64,000 nucleotides of DNA from Crambe crambe (GCA_963924555.1 OZ004582.1:682001-746000), one strand, 5' to 3'; counted from the stretch's first letter, positions 31,971 through 43,275 are shown. Numbers and translations are program-made. The notes: a model not told the origin generated them from the letters alone.

Positions 31971-33059
31971 ACCCTCCAATGCAGTATGGGCTAAAATAGG
32001 AGAGACTACACTTTATGGAATATGGAACGGAATATGGAACAATTTCAGCTTTACTACTCCCCAAGAACTTGTCTTATTCACTTTGTTATAGCATTGTAGT
32101 ATGAAATCCAAAAAAATTTTTTGTAGCTACATAAACCAAAAATTATTAGCTAAATGACAGTGAAATCATAAATGACAACCTATACCAAGAAAGTTTGTTA
32201 CTATTAATTTTAAAACTGAATTCCAAAGTGGTTTTGAATGTAATCGATATGTTCTTTTGTCAGCTGATCCCTTATTTTTTCAACACTCAAATAGCATACT
32301 CTGAATTTGGGACACTTTGAACGAATACATGAAATTGATGGATCTGGGGTCTTGGACTATAACATTTCCCCCCCCCCCCCCTTTAATGTACTCACGACGA
32401 TCTTCATGTTGTAGTCCACCATTCCCTTTCGGCTACCACAAAATTTGAATAAAATTAAAAAAATTTTGTTATGGTAAAATTTATTATCTATGGCCCTTTG
32501 GCTCTTTATTGCACAAATTTCAAAGCTATAGCTTTTATGACGCCTGACAAAAGCAAGGAGAGGAACCACATATTTATGATAATAGCCCTGACATGTCTAA
32601 CTATGACACAAACAGAAGGTTAGATCAGAAAAGGGGTCTTATTGCGCAAAAATTCAAAATTGAGTTATCAATACCACGTTATAGACCGTTGTCTAAGGAG
32701 TTGATCGGTACCTGCCTGAAGGCCTAATCATCTACAGACGCAGAGTTAGAGACGCTATAAAAACACCACCCGGGGGAAACATTAAATTCAATTTTTGAGG
32801 AATTCTCTGGATATATGCTAGCTGAGATGATTTAGAAGGCCCTACTAAAGGTTTTAGCCACCAGATCAATCTACATTTTGAAGCTTCATTTAGATCAAGC
32901 TAGATAATAACTTGAGATCAGGGTGTGAGTTTTTTGGGGCTTAAGCTGCAGTGTTGTTAGGGGTGATGGCCAGCACTGTCGCGAAAAAGTGACACTTTAT
33001 CACTGGCCCCCCTCCCTACCACCCTGCTCACACCAAGATCACTATAAGAAAGTAAAAAA
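31971..33059. other. No gene recognised
   Basis: Apart from the repeat fragment at 32481-32530, this stretch has a poly(C) tract near 32367-32381 and AT-rich unique sequence. No convincing coding region was found. Confidence 0.4.
32481..32530. repeat. Degenerate fragment of the ~650-bp repeat family
   Basis: TTATCTATGGCCCTTTGGCT, then a diverged CTTTATTGCAC and ATTTCAAAGCT, matches the outer part of the 48836-49505 and 59985-60641 repeats, in the same orientation as the former. Confidence 0.65.
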
Positions 33060-34675
33060 GAATAATTGCTGTGTGAGTATAGGAGTATCATCTGCTGGAC
33101 TTCCTGCTCTGCTGCCGTTCTGCTGGGGTGGGTACTCAGATGGATCTGGAGTCCAGGAATCCTTGAGAAGGTCTACCTTCACCTCTGCTGTATCGGACTG
33201 CTTCCTTGCAAACACTACCCCAGGATGAGTGGCAGCAAACCGAAAAGGTGATACTGCGAGGAACCTCCGAAAGATGTCCAGTTGAAGCTTGGAACAACAA
33301 TGGTACCATCTTCAGCAGAGACAAGTTGTGCTGAGTTACACTGAGCGGAGTCATTAACAACTTGTGCTATGGCCTTCAAGCTTCCTACGGTCATGACACG
33401 CCAGGCAAGATACAGCAGCATGCAGTTGTTAATTGTCAGCATGAAGAAACACCTTTTTCTCGCCCAGGCCATGATGGTCGAAGAAATAATCGATCTGACT
33501 CACTACGGCATTTGCTCCCTTGCCACAAACACCTGCTTCATCTCCAAGAAAATTCACTTGCCGTGGTATCGCCTCACAATTCATTTCCTTGGTGTGAGGA
33601 AATAGATTGGTCCAGGCTGAAGGGGGTTGGAAGGGTAATGAACCTGTTGGGCATAATCGAAGGAATAGTGAGCTTGGATGTCAACAGAATTAGCAGGTAC
33701 TTGTGATGCAAAGGTGGTCACCACATGTAAAGTGAGCCCTGATCTCTCTCTCACAATCCTTGCAGGTGATCTTATAGAAGGATCTTTTGACCTGGACGAT
33801 GCGAAGGTGTTCCTCAGCCTTCTTCAGGACGTCAGACTTCTCTCGATCTGGGCAGTTGGCAGCTCGCAGGATGGCATGGCTGTTTTTCTGGCACGTCCAG
33901 CAGAGGTGCATTTTCATCAATATCAGAGAGAGATGGAACCTGTGCCTTCCACAAACGGCAAGATGTTGTGTAGGCAACTGCCTTGGCTCTGGGATCCTAC
34001 TCTGCTGCTTCATGATAAAGCCTCCAAATTCTTTTTTTGGACGTGCTAGATGGCAACAATTTGATGTCGTCACGACTGTAGCCAGGTACACGGCCAGGAA
34101 GAAGTAATCCGTGCTGCTCAGAGTAGTTCAATAAAAAATGCACGACATACTCAATTGACTCCACTGAGAGGGTCCACTTCAAATTACCGAGGTCCAATGC
34201 CACCTTTCATAAGTGCCCAGGTGATGTTTTTGAGCCTCTTTTTCCTAAACCCATGGATGAAGGCAAACATCTTCCTGCACACAACCTTTCCCTGATCACT
34301 TGGTGGCGTTCATCCGTGCTGACATTCTCACTGCAGTTGGCAAAAGCAACCAACTGTCCCATCAACATGAATCCAGCCCATGAAAGAGAGCCTTGTCTCC
34401 CTAATATACTGGGTGCTAAACTGGTTGGAACATCCCCTCCCATTCCACTTGGTACAGCCACACCCAGTATCCATCAAATTCTCCACAAGCTGGTCATCTT
34501 TGATGTCAGAAGGCCGGAGATCAATTGGCACATCAACATTCAATGGGATTCTCCTCATCGCTTCTTGTACCAAAAACTCCCTGTCTTCCATCTCTTCACG
34601 CCACTGATCATCACCATCGTCATTATCAGAATCATCCAAATTACCACTCACATCACCATCAACTCTTCCGCTACT
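33060..34675 (-). pseudogene. DUF7869-like transposase gene, decayed
   Basis: Minus-strand blocks occur in family order. An acidic N-terminus has 'NLDDSDNDDGDDQ' and 'CGCTKWNGRGCSNQFSTQYI'. Then 'FLLNYSEQHGLLLPGRVPGY' with 'SRDDIKLLPSSTSKKRIWRL', and 'LCWTCQKNSHAILRAANC'. An RNase H-fold core follows: 'SFDYAQQVHYP' (first Asp), 'GPIYFLTPRK', 'GKGANAVVSQIDYFF' and 'LHADN' (second Asp). After a deletion comes 'YLAWRVMTVGSLKAIAQVV', 'FNWTSF' and a C-terminal 'HPGVVFARKQSDTAEVKVDL'. The usual GHTKFxPD block between YLAWRV and GSLK is missing. Frames change at least four times. Similar proteins are widespread in corals, sponges and fish and are thought to be transposases. Confidence 0.7.
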
Positions 34676-34689
34676 ACCACCCCCTTCTC

Positions 34690-34840
34690 AATCCCTACAC
34701 CACCATCCTCACTCTCTATCCCATTGACCCCACTCTCAATCCTTACACCACCAACCCCGCTCTCGATCCCTACACCACCGACCTCACTCTCGAACCTTAC
34801 ACTACCGACCCCACTCTCGAACCCTACACCACCTCACTGA
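34690..34840. repeat. 30-bp minisatellite
   Basis: TCGAACCCTACACCACCGAC-like units of 30 bp (a multiple of 3) repeat about five times, so plus-strand translations show a periodic 'PYTTDPTLE' pattern. It lies immediately 5' of the minus-strand DUF7869-like gene. Confidence 0.75.
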
Positions 34841-35592
34841 AAGCATCCCAACTCGAAGGACGTCAGTACCTGTATACAAGGTATCTTTTAATTAATGCAC
34901 ACCTTTAAGATTCTTATTTCCACACCCTATTTTTGTGTGTTAGCTGGGATTTTGAGTTGGGACCCATCCAAAAAAAATTTGTCATAATAGTGAGCTGAAT
35001 GAATGGTTTTAATATTTATTTTGTAACTACCCATTTTTCTTAAAATTCTTTCTAGATCTTGATCTGGTATATCCTGCTCAGATTCCGAAGAAGAATCTGA
35101 CAATGAGCTCCAGTCTGAGGATGGTCCACACCAATGGATGAAGGTGTATAAATAAGTAATAGGAAGGCCAAAAATTACAATTAAAAATACGATAATATTA
35201 GCTGTGTGTGGGAATTAAAAAATACAATATTAAGTATGTGGGAATTTTAAAAATGAAATGCCTCTGCAGCCTGACTAGCTTGATCCTTGCTAATTGAATT
35301 CTTAGCAGCCATCATCATTCATTAGCATTATGAAATTTAAGGTAGCCTAGCAACCAATAAGGGAAATTCCCCTCCAGTCCATAATTGCTGGGTACACTTC
35401 CTCAGTAATTCATTAAAAGAAATTTTTTTTAGTCAACGGTCTTATAACGCATGTACTGAGAATTATTGGTCTGCACGATAAGTCCCCTTTTCTCAAGTAT
35501 TATCACATATGTTAAAATGTAGGTTAAAGAGTAGGTTTAACCAAGGTTAATAAGGGATTATCAGGCGGGCTACTGCAGTGCGGTAAGTAGTA
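34841..35592. other. No gene recognised
   Basis: AT-rich flank between the minisatellite and the left end of the Tc1-type element. Confidence 0.4.
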
Positions 35593-35695
35593 CAGGGCTT
35601 TTCAGTGATCTTGCAAGTTCGAGGTCCTGTAGCGAAATACGCATGCGCTATATTTTTGTTAACACGCCATATTTACAATTCAAAATTTAAATTTC

Positions 35696-36579
35696 ATGAT
35701 GTCCTGTGAATCTTGGCGGACATCAACTTATGATGAGGACCTCCGATGGAGATTTGTATGGCAAAGGGAAGCTCTTGGACTGACATATTCTGTGATTGCT
35801 AGGAACCTAAATGTCGATGAGTCTACCTTACATCTCTTTCACTCAACTGGATCAGTTGCGAAGAGACCTTATCCTATTAACAGAGCCTATAGAGAACTTA
35901 CAAACCCTGGGAAACTATTTATTTAAAATACTGTATTACAAAGACCTGGGATTTATCTACGAGAAAACAGAAAGAACTGGAGGATGTGTTGATGATTGAA
36001 ATAAGCATATCAACTGTTTGCAAGTTTTTATGTAAAAGTGGATTTACTCGTCAGAGGCTCCGTATTGTTGCCACACAGCAGGATACTTTTTTGAGGGAGC
36101 AGTATATCATTGATGTATCATTATATTCTCCCATTATGTTCGTATTTGTAGATGAAACTGGAGCTGACCATAGGAATAATTTACGGAAATATGGTTACAG
36201 TGTGCGTGGAAAACCTGCTGTCAATAATACCTTATTTCAGAGGAGAAAGGGTATCGGCTATCTCATGCATGTCAGTCTATGGTGTTTTGGATGTTAAAAT
36301 GATCAGAACGACTAGTGATGGTGATATATTTCGTCCAGACTTGCCTTATTCCACACCTAATGCCTTTCAATGGAATAAATCCTCATTCTGTAGTCATACT
36401 GGACAACTGCTCTATACATCATTGTGCAGAAGTGGTGTCAACACTTAGAGATATTGGTGTGTTAATTAAAAACTATTGATCCAGAAGAGGAACTTGATAT
36501 GGAAACAGCATTATTGGCAAGTTTCGCTGCAATAACTGCTGAAGATTGTAGGGGATGGATTTCTCACCCTGGTATATAG
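35696..36579 (+). pseudogene. IS630/Tc1-type transposase
   Basis: N-terminal HTH ('YDEDLRWRFVWQREALGLTY', 'IARNLNVDEST') is followed by the second HTH in another frame ('ISISTVCKFLCKSGFTRQRL'). The catalytic core has 'MFVFVDETGADHRNNLRKYG' (first Asp) and, after a shift near 36280, 'HSVVILDNCSIHH' (second Asp). The third block (PPYSPDxNPIE in relatives) is missing: 'GVLIKNY' passes almost directly into the C-terminal 'ELDMETALLASFAAITAEDC'. So the third catalytic residue is gone. The HTH is the same type as at 6447. Confidence 0.8.
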
Positions 36580-36655
36580 TAACAAAATCATTTAATTCTC
36601 AGTTGTAATCATTTTTCACATGTCATTGAATACAAAACAAAAAACAACACAACAC

Positions 36656-37564
36656 TCACAACTTTCTTAATGATCCAAGAATATCCTGTTTCTGCTCTGC
36701 ATATTATACCATCCTCAAATAATCGCTGAAGATATCGTAACTGTTCATAGTTTTTCATCCTCAATTCAACTGCTTTTCCAGGTGATAACCCAGTTTACCG
36801 ATAAGATGAAGTACTTCCCCCAAGTGCTTTTGCTAATGTAATGGCTGCTCCACTAATGGCACTAGTAACAGATTGCTGTCGAGGTCTCTTAGATACTGAA
36901 CTAAAATGTTTGGGGGTTCTTCAAAATCATCATGTAAACTGTTAGCAATCATACGAGCCCATAAACGAAGGTGGGGTGTATTATATTTGCTGCCATGCTT
37001 TACCTTGAGTTGATCAAATACAGTATCAACTTCTTCCCTTTTTTGCCTTTTTGAGTGGCCACTAGAGGAGTCATCTCTCTTGCGTTTTTTGCACCCAGTT
37101 GAATCTTCATTTGTGCAGCCATCACACCAGAGAGTGATTTCACTAGAAGGATACTTATGATACATAACCTCAAGATCTTTATTAGAGCATAGCCATATCT
37201 TCGAGTGGTGCTGTCCATCATAATATCCAACATCAAATGTTACTGTATTTGGAACTTGTTCACCAAGCCTTTCAATTAACTTGGCACGAAGAACTATAAT
37301 TGATTCAAACTTAGTGTGACAATCATGCAATGGATTAATGATCTTTATCTTGTATGTGTGCTGTTTCTAAAAAATTAATAGTAATGATAATTCTAATAAA
37401 AGCACAGCATGGGCAAGTTAAATTTAAATCATACGCCGATTGATCAGGGAAATTCAAATTTGGCAAGATTCACTTACCTCCACACTGGAGGAAGGGTTTT
37501 TCTGTGGCATAGTTACAAAGCTGCCAAGGACTTGTAATATAACAGATTTACCACCAGCTGTCAT
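36656..37564 (-). pseudogene. Accessory gene of the Tc1-type element, two exons
   Basis: Exon 1 (37564-37478) encodes 29 residues from ATG and ends GTGGAG|GTAAGT. The 111-bp intron ends TTTTTTAG. Exon 2 starts at 37366 ('KQHTYKIKIINP'). The product has a compact N-terminal domain that could be PB1- or ubiquitin-like ('TVTFDVGYYDGQHHSKIWLC'), a basic nuclear-signal-like patch ('KKRKRDDSSSGHSKRQKR'), 'SKYNTPHLRLWARMIANSLH', and a C-terminal helix pair ('AVELRMKNYEQLRYLQRLFE', 'QKQDILGSLRKL'). Frameshifts near 36900 and 36700 and an internal stop disrupt it. I know similar proteins from sponge and cnidarian genomes but not their function. Its position inside the TIRs suggests a transposon-encoded cofactor. 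Confidence 0.6.
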
Positions 37565-37801
37565 TATCTGGTGCTGGCTTAGGCTAGGTTGCGGATTAGT
37601 AGTCAGTAATATCGAGCATGCTCAGTTCGTAACATGGGTGGCATCCTGCAAGATCACTGAAAGTAACAGGAAGTACCACATGGTCTCTGGGCATGCTCAG
37701 TAGGGTGCTGTACCTCGTGGGCTACAGCTGCTTTATCTAGAAAGTTTCACAAGCTAAAGCTAATTTCTAGCAGCCAAGTTGCCGTAAAAGTGGAGCATAG
37801 C

Positions 37802-38755
37802 ATGTCAGATCCCGATAACAGTCTGGAAGAAAGGATCGATGGGTTGGTAGAGAGAGCTCTCGCCAAGCACTTGCCACCCCTAATCGAACGATCGCGAAGG
37901 GAGGCAGAGGCACACAGGACTCCGGAAAGAGGGCCTAGCGGAGGTAAGTGGTAGAATACATTCTCCCCCAAAGAGCACCGAGTGCTTGAGGGGCGGCTAA
38001 GTAATCGTAGCATTAATTATTTCACCCAGGACTCGAGGAGGATCCCCCTGTCGAGGGGGACTTGGAGGGAATCAGACTAACGGATGACCCTCCGACGCAC
38101 GACTCTCGAGAGGTTGGGGCTGTTGATGCTGCCAGAATGCTGCTGGCAGGTGGAGGTTGGAGAGCAAAGCCATCGGGGGACAAGAAAGGGGAGGACCAAT
38201 CGAAGCCATTAGGGATTTTCATGGGGAATGGTCTTCCCCCAGTGCCAACAAGGATTGCAGAGAGAATTGGCAGAGGAGCTTCTGCCTGAGTTCTGGACCA
38301 CCCATGGGGTGGATGAATTAGGCAAGCAAGCCAAGCGATCGAAAGGAAAGAAAAGGGTCCAGGAGATTAATGTTTGGCTACAGTGCTATGCTCTATATGT
38401 TGCTGTGAGGGCAGTGAAGGCCCCCAAGCTTGTGCCAGAATTGATGGCTTATCAGGAGTATGAGGGTGCTGCATACGATGCCGCTTATCGGAGGCAGGCA
38501 GCAGCCACAGGACATTAGATGTGGTCAAAAATAAACCCATCACTTTATACCGTATGCTTTACAGGGAAGGCCCGGAAGGTAACCCGCTGCGATTGGTGTC
38601 TTAGTGTGTCTCACAAGTCAGAAGAATGCTCTCTGGCAGCCGATGAGGACCCAGATATATGCGGCGGGATAACTCCCTGGCTTTTGGGGCAAGGGGATCA
38701 GGGCCATTATTCATGCTCTTGCAGTTATCAATGACCTCTGGGGACTGGAACAAGG
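37802..38755 (+). pseudogene. DIRS gag-like protein
   Basis: ATG at 37802 opens an N-terminal helix ('RIDGLVERALAKHLPPLIER'). A 5' splice-like GTAAGT at 37944 and CCCAG at 38031 suggest an 87-bp intron. The second part reads 'DPPVEGDLEGIRLTDDPP', 'GIFMGNGLPPVPTRIAERI' and, after a one-base shift near 38280, 'ELLPEFWTTHG', 'INVWLQCYALYVAVRAVKAP' and 'AAYDAAYRRQAAATG'. It ends with a Cys/His cluster, 'CDWCLSVSHKSEEC'. There is a stop at 38518. This string set is typical of DIRS gag proteins. Confidence 0.75.
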
Positions 38756-38869
38756 AAGGAGAGCCCGGCCTAGGGTAGTGCCAGTATCTCCATTGCGGTG
38801 GGAGGATTGGCAGGCCTGCTTAGCTAATCACCCCAACAGCCATTTCGCTGATTATATCGTGCAGAGAGG

Positions 38870-39809
38870 GTTTTTGGATTGGCTACAACTACACCCACCA
38901 CAGATGCAAGGCAGCCAAGGCAAACATGCGGTTGGCAGGAGAATATCCTGAGGTGGTGAGGGATTATATCGCCAAGGAGTGCTTGTTGTGGCGTCTGCTA
39001 GGCCTATTTGATCCCCAAGCGTTGCCAGGGGTAATCTCTCTGCCCCAGAGGGATTCAGTGTTAACGATGGCATTGAACCAGGCCTATGTTCCTTATCATA
39101 TGTCAGTGTAGAAGAAATCCTGCGAATGGGCAGGGGCACCAGGTTGGCAAAAGTGGATATCAAGAGTGCTTATAGAATTGTACCAGTACATTCTGAAGAC
39201 CGGGCACTGCTGGGGATGCTTTGGGATGGAGCTCTCTATGTGGATTCAGTGTTGCCATTCGGCTCGGCCCCAAAAATATTTACAGCAATTGCCGATGCAT
39301 TGGAATGGAAAGTAAAGGAAGAAGGGGTGGGAGTAATCTTTCATTATCTAGATGACTTTCTGATTGTGGCTCCTCCAGATTCCAGTGTTTGCGAGGAGAA
39401 CTTGTATAAGCTGAAGGCTCTGTTTGACAAGCTGCATATCCCAATAGCCGAGGAGAAAGAAAAATTAAGAGACCTGAAGTTGCTAGTGGAAGAGTGGTTA
39501 GGCAAGAAACTTAGTTTGGTAAAAGATCTCCAGTCGCTAGTTGGGAAGTTGCAACATGCATCAAAGGTGGTGCACCCAGGCCGAACATTTTTAAGGAGGA
39601 TGTTTGATCTGTTGAAAGGAATCCCACAGAAACAACAATTTGTACGGCTTAACGTATCCTTTCGTTCAGATCTCATGTGGTGGCACTCATTTTTAGAGTC
39701 ATGGAATGGGGTATTGATGATGCGTAGTCAGGGAGCAGAGCCAGATCACCATTTGATTTCCGATGCCTCAGGGCAGTTTGGTTGTGGTGCTTTCTGGGAT
39801 TGTCAGTGA
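38870..39809 (+). pseudogene. DIRS reverse transcriptase and start of RNase H
   Basis: 'HRCKAAKANMRLAGEYPEVV' and 'LPGVISLPQRDSV' precede the RT palm. The 227-codon frame from 39126 has 'RLAKVDIKSAYRIVPVHSED' (first Asp), 'VDSVLPFGSAPKIF' and 'IFHYLDDFLIVAPP' (YLDD active site). 'LISDASGQFGCGAFWD' begins RNase H. Relatives read FGLRSAPKIF, so this copy has lost two codons in frame. A stop after 'AFWDCQ' splits RNase H, which continues as 'ELVPIVMACALWGCKWQGSS' and 'IQCDNEAVV' in the next frame. Confidence 0.85.
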
Positions 39810-40094
39810 TGGCCGGATGGTTTAGAGTCTTGGTCCATTGCAGTGAAAGAATTGGTGCCAATAGTCATGGCGTGTGCATTGTGGGGGTGTAAATGGCAGG
39901 GCAGCTCAATTTTGATACAGTGTGACAACGAAGCAGTGGTTAGTGTGGTGTGCAAGAGAGACAAATTTGATGCATTTTTTGCGGTGCATTTTCTTTGTGG
40001 CAGCCCGATTCGAACTAACCCTGACAGCAGCCCATATACCAGGGAAAGATAACACAGCAGCAGGTGCAATTTCAAGAAATAACCTTCCTCTTTT

Positions 40095-40352
40095 CCATTC
40101 ACAGGTCCCGCTGGCACCAAGGGAGCCGTCCCCCATTCCAGCCGCTCTAGTGGAATTGCTAATACATCAGCAGCCAGATTGGATGTCCGCAACTTGGTCC
40201 CAATTGTTCAAGAGCTCTTTGCAGCCGGTGTAGCACCCTCCACAAAGAAGTATATGGGAGTGAAATTCTGCAGTTCAGCATACCCAACATCAGAGAAAAC
40301 TTTAGGGTGCTTGCCATGGTTGCTAGGGGAGTATAACTCCAGAGCTGTTTAG
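40095..40352 (+). pseudogene. Tyrosine recombinase N-terminal fragment
   Basis: The reading 'LVPIVQELFAAGVAPSTKKY' then 'MGVKFCSSAYPTSEKTLG' has the SAM-like N-terminal helix pattern of tyrosine recombinases of DIRS elements. The catalytic R-H-R-Y domain is absent; a stop occurs at 40352. Confidence 0.7.
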
Positions 40353-40889
40353 AGCAGCAATAAGCGAAGTATCCTAGCTATACAGTACCATGTCACTACC
40401 ACACACACCAAAAATTTTAAATATTGCCTAATTTTCGTGGGTGCTATGAACGACTTTGCTAATGCCTGTAATTCTCAGGGACTGTTGGACTTACTTGGAT
40501 AATTTCTTCTCTCAGACACCTTCTATCTGTATTCTACAACATAACATCGAGTTTTTCTGAATTTCAATATTAATTTTTAGTTTATTCTTATTTTTTCATG
40601 CCAGACCTTGTGATTTGAGAAGTCTAAGCTAGATATAGAAAAATACTTAACTGTTACATTGATCACCTTAACTTATGAAAGCTGCATGCAAAAAATGAGC
40701 TGATTCGAACCAGTGGTTCCTGAGATGTACGAAGTAATCAAAATTTTATGGTTTAAGGTATTTTAGCCACACCATGCCCCACCCCCTCTTAATAACTAAT
40801 ACATAGTGTGCAGATTGATCCTGAAGATAAGACTATAAAATTATCCAACTAGCTGCAGTATAAGTGCAGGACAACCTTTTCAAACTCTA
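40353..40889. other. No feature recognised
   Basis: AT-rich sequence between the truncated DIRS element and a hAT fragment. Confidence 0.4.
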
Positions 40890-41180
40890 GAAATAGAAGC
40901 ACGGGCGTTGCTATTGCAAGCACCCTTAAGTACAAAACTTTTTCCAAAAATTTTTAAAGATTCCGAAGTCGCCAAAAAGTTCTCATGTGCTCGTACAAAG
41001 TGCACAGCTATTGTTAATGAAGCACTTGCCCCCTTTTACACTAAAAAAATAATGAAAAAATTTGAGCAATCCATTTTCAATCATGATTGACAAGTCCAAT
41101 GACAAGACTTGTTATAATTTAAAACATTCACCGCACACCCCCTATAGGAGGCTAATAGAAAAATACAAGGTATTGTTGAT
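40890..41180 (+). pseudogene. hAT-like (DUF4371 type) transposase fragment
   Basis: 'PKIFKDSEVAKKFSCARTKC' and 'TAIVNEALAPFY' followed, after a shift near 41075, by 'NPFSIMIDKSNDKTCYN'. Relatives have F(T/S)ILxDESNDxT here, containing the first catalytic Asp. The remainder of the transposase is absent. It is a different hAT branch from the ZMYM6-like copies at 30.2 and 44.3 kb. Confidence 0.6.
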
Positions 41181-41602
41181 GTTCCAAGTTTCTGTCTCCT
41201 GGGAGGAAATGAGACTTCATATATCTGTCAGGTATAGCATCAAACTTTGCAATTTTGACCATTATGCAGAGATAGTCTTATTAGTTTTCTGAGATGAGAA
41301 ATACTTCCTGCTGTGAGGGGTCATCAATAACTTCTTCAAGAGTGTATCTTGGGCTATTATACATTATATATTATAATAATGATGCCAAAAAAAAAAGTTT
41401 TGTAAAATGCAATAATTATAATTCATTGCTAGAAGTTTACTCTGTTTTTTGTTATGGTAACCTATGTAAACTTACATCACCATGTCAAAAAATCCTGTTA
41501 CATTAGCTGTAGTGTATCACAACAAGGTACAGACCTCCAACATGTACATGCATGTACTACCTCGTATCTCGTCTATAACAACAGAAGAAGGACACAAGGT
41601 TG

Positions 41603-41700
41603 GAAATGCTATAGCTACATTGATTTGAGTTGATCACACACTTCAGTAGAAAAAAATGTTGCGTATTGAACCTTCAGCTTCTTGTCCATTATGCTATGTC
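41603..41700. repeat. Dispersed repeat family A, second-half copy
   Basis: GTTGGAAATGCTA, TGAGTTGATC, ACTTCAGTAGA and CTTCTTGTCCATT are in the same order as at 27210-27380. This half precedes the NYN remnant; the other half follows it at 43055. Confidence 0.6.
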
Positions 41701-41826
41701 TACGTCAGAAATGGAAACATCAATTTCTTACGTAGGGGTACCCTGTTGGAAAGAGGATTTAGCTCGATTCACGGCTCTTCCAGTCAATGAAGTGGCTGGG
41801 AGTTGGCTAAAAGGAGAGAGGGGCTC

Positions 41827-42577
41827 TGTAAATTCATAGACTATTCCAATGTTTGGATAGGAGCCAAAAGAGCCCTAGCTGCACGGCACAATCTCAGTGT
41901 CAGTACAGATCCAATTGGAAGTGGGACATTTAATTGATCTTATTTCAAAAGGCCGTCCCATTATGAAGTGTCAAATATTTGGATCCGAGCCTCCAAATTT
42001 TGATTCATTCTGGAAAAATTATGGAACAGTTTCAGGTGCTGAGGTCTTCACCTTCAACAGGAGCGAAATTACAGGGGCCGAAAAGCAGGTCGATACAAAA
42101 ATTGTCACGGAGGTGGTGAGTGCTGCTCACAATTATGGTGGTAGCACTATGTGCAAGTGCCTCATGATAATCTATCCTCTACTTTAATAAAATTTGCAAT
42201 GGAGCATTCTAGAATGAGTGTGGAGTACTTTGATGGAAAAGAAGATGATATTACATACAAACAACTGAAATATCCTCGTGTTGTGCGTGAAACAGACAGA
42301 TTTACGTCGTAACTACCAAAAATCACCAACTAATTTTGAAGATTTGGACGCTTCTCTAGCAAAAGAAACCCGTTGGCCAGTGTTATATTGTTCTTTGGAT
42401 CATTATTCGGATGAAGATGTCATACTAGTTATTTTTAGACAATTTGGTGGACAGAATTATGATGCCTCCGACTCTGTGATTGAGAATAAGATTAAATCTC
42501 TTGCTGAAGTACGTTCAGTGAAGACCTATTCAGGCCGGTATCCTGATTTAGAACCTACAAATAGCTATAGCTTTAGC
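41827..42577 (+). pseudogene. NYN-domain (PIN-like RNase) gene remnant
   Basis: Blocks in order: 'CKFIDYSNVWIGAKRALAAR' (first Asp), then after a shift 'LIDLISKGRPIMKCQIFGSE' and 'PPNFDSFWKNYG', then 'ITGAEKQVDTKIVTEVVSAA' (second Asp), another shift, then 'LIKFAMEHSRMSVEYFDG'. This is the pattern of LabA/NYN-type nuclease domains. The usual SGDxD block is reduced to 'PHDNLSS' in the shifted frame. A further ORF (42278-42577) continues with 'ETRWPVLYCSLDHYSDEDVI', of unknown fold. NYN proteins degrade or process RNA. At least three frameshifts make this copy non-functional. An upstream ORF ending at 41839 ('FTALPVNEVAGSWLKGERG') may be its 5' part. Confidence 0.7.
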
Positions 42578-42589
42578 TGATGTTTCTAT

Positions 42590-42860
42590 TTCTGATGGTC
42601 CTACCTACCTAGCCAAATGGGCAGTCTAAATATCTATATCTGGTATTTCTTTGGCTGATGTTGAATGGTCCAACTGTAGGTTCATGGCTATAGCTATACA
42701 GTTTATCAATCCATGGCAGTCTAAATAGCTGTATCAATAGCCATTCCAACTGTAGGTGCACTGATGTTTCTGATCCAACCTTTGTTTAAGTTAGCAAAAC
42801 AACCTTATAATTTTGTTGTGTATATTCCTCCTAGCTGGATGACTCTATCTCACTACCACA
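42590..42860. repeat. Dispersed repeat family B, copy 1
   Basis: GGCAGTCTAAATAGCTGTAT, AGCCATTCCAACTGTA, CACTGATGTTTC and AACCTTATAATT occur in the same order at 61860-62010. Units within the region (GATGTTTC, TGGCAGTCTAAAT) are themselves repeated. Confidence 0.65.
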
Positions 42861-43054
42861 TTCCTATCTGAATATTAATCATCGACTCAATCTTCTAGCT
42901 GGATATGAATTTTCAAACTGTATCCGAATATCAATTGTGCAGACCCACTGTTTCGGTCCAATTTGCATCTTGTCTTTAGTCACTAGCCACTCCCAGCCCG
43001 TTTTGGTCTGGAGCCATCGACTCTGCTACCGAGGCCCAGGGAGATGATCAACGA

Positions 43055-43275
43055 ATCAAACCTCTTCTTGAGGGCCCAGGAAGATGGAAGCACCATGAGA
43101 TAAGCCTCATGTCAAGCTAATTTCCAACCGGGTACCTACGTAAGTCCATGGCTATAGCCAGTTCGTTAAATGGCAGTCTAAATAGCTATAGCTGATGTTT
43201 CAACCGTAGACAAGTTACATTGGCTATAACCAGTTTGCAGTTTGTTAAAGTTATGCAGAAGGTGGACACTAGCCA
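43055..43275. repeat. Dispersed repeat family A, first-half copy
   Basis: Matches 26985-27200 (CCTCTTCTTGAGGGCCCAGG and GGAAGATGGAAGCAC at the left; GTTAAAGTTATGCA and GAAGGTGGA at the right). Confidence 0.7.

Larger units (their letters stand above)
35593..37673. mobile_element. Two-gene IS630/Tc1-mariner-type element, 2.08 kb
   Basis: A 16-bp core TTTCAGTGATCTTGCA at 35600-35615 is inverted at 37647-37662, within weaker terminal similarity. TA dinucleotides flank the proposed ends (35591-35592 and 37674-37675), as expected for Tc1/mariner insertion. Inside are two convergent genes: the transposase (35696-36579, plus) and a two-exon gene (37564-36656, minus). Both are damaged. Confidence 0.7.
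37802..40352 (+). mobile_element. DIRS-like (tyrosine recombinase) retrotransposon, decayed
   Basis: In order: a gag-like protein, reverse transcriptase, RNase H-like region and the start of a tyrosine recombinase. This is the DIRS order, lacking a DDE integrase. The recombinase is cut short at about 40352 and no split terminal repeats were found, so both ends of the element are probably lost. Confidence 0.8.

Noticed and set aside
34253-34908. Plus-strand ORFs rich in Pro/Thr/Tyr repeats
   Set aside because: They come from the 30-bp minisatellite and the antisense of the DUF7869-like gene.
35580-35630. SINE suggested by a B-box-like AAGTTCGAGGTCC
   Set aside because: It lies within the left terminal region of the Tc1-type element and has no A box upstream at tRNA spacing.
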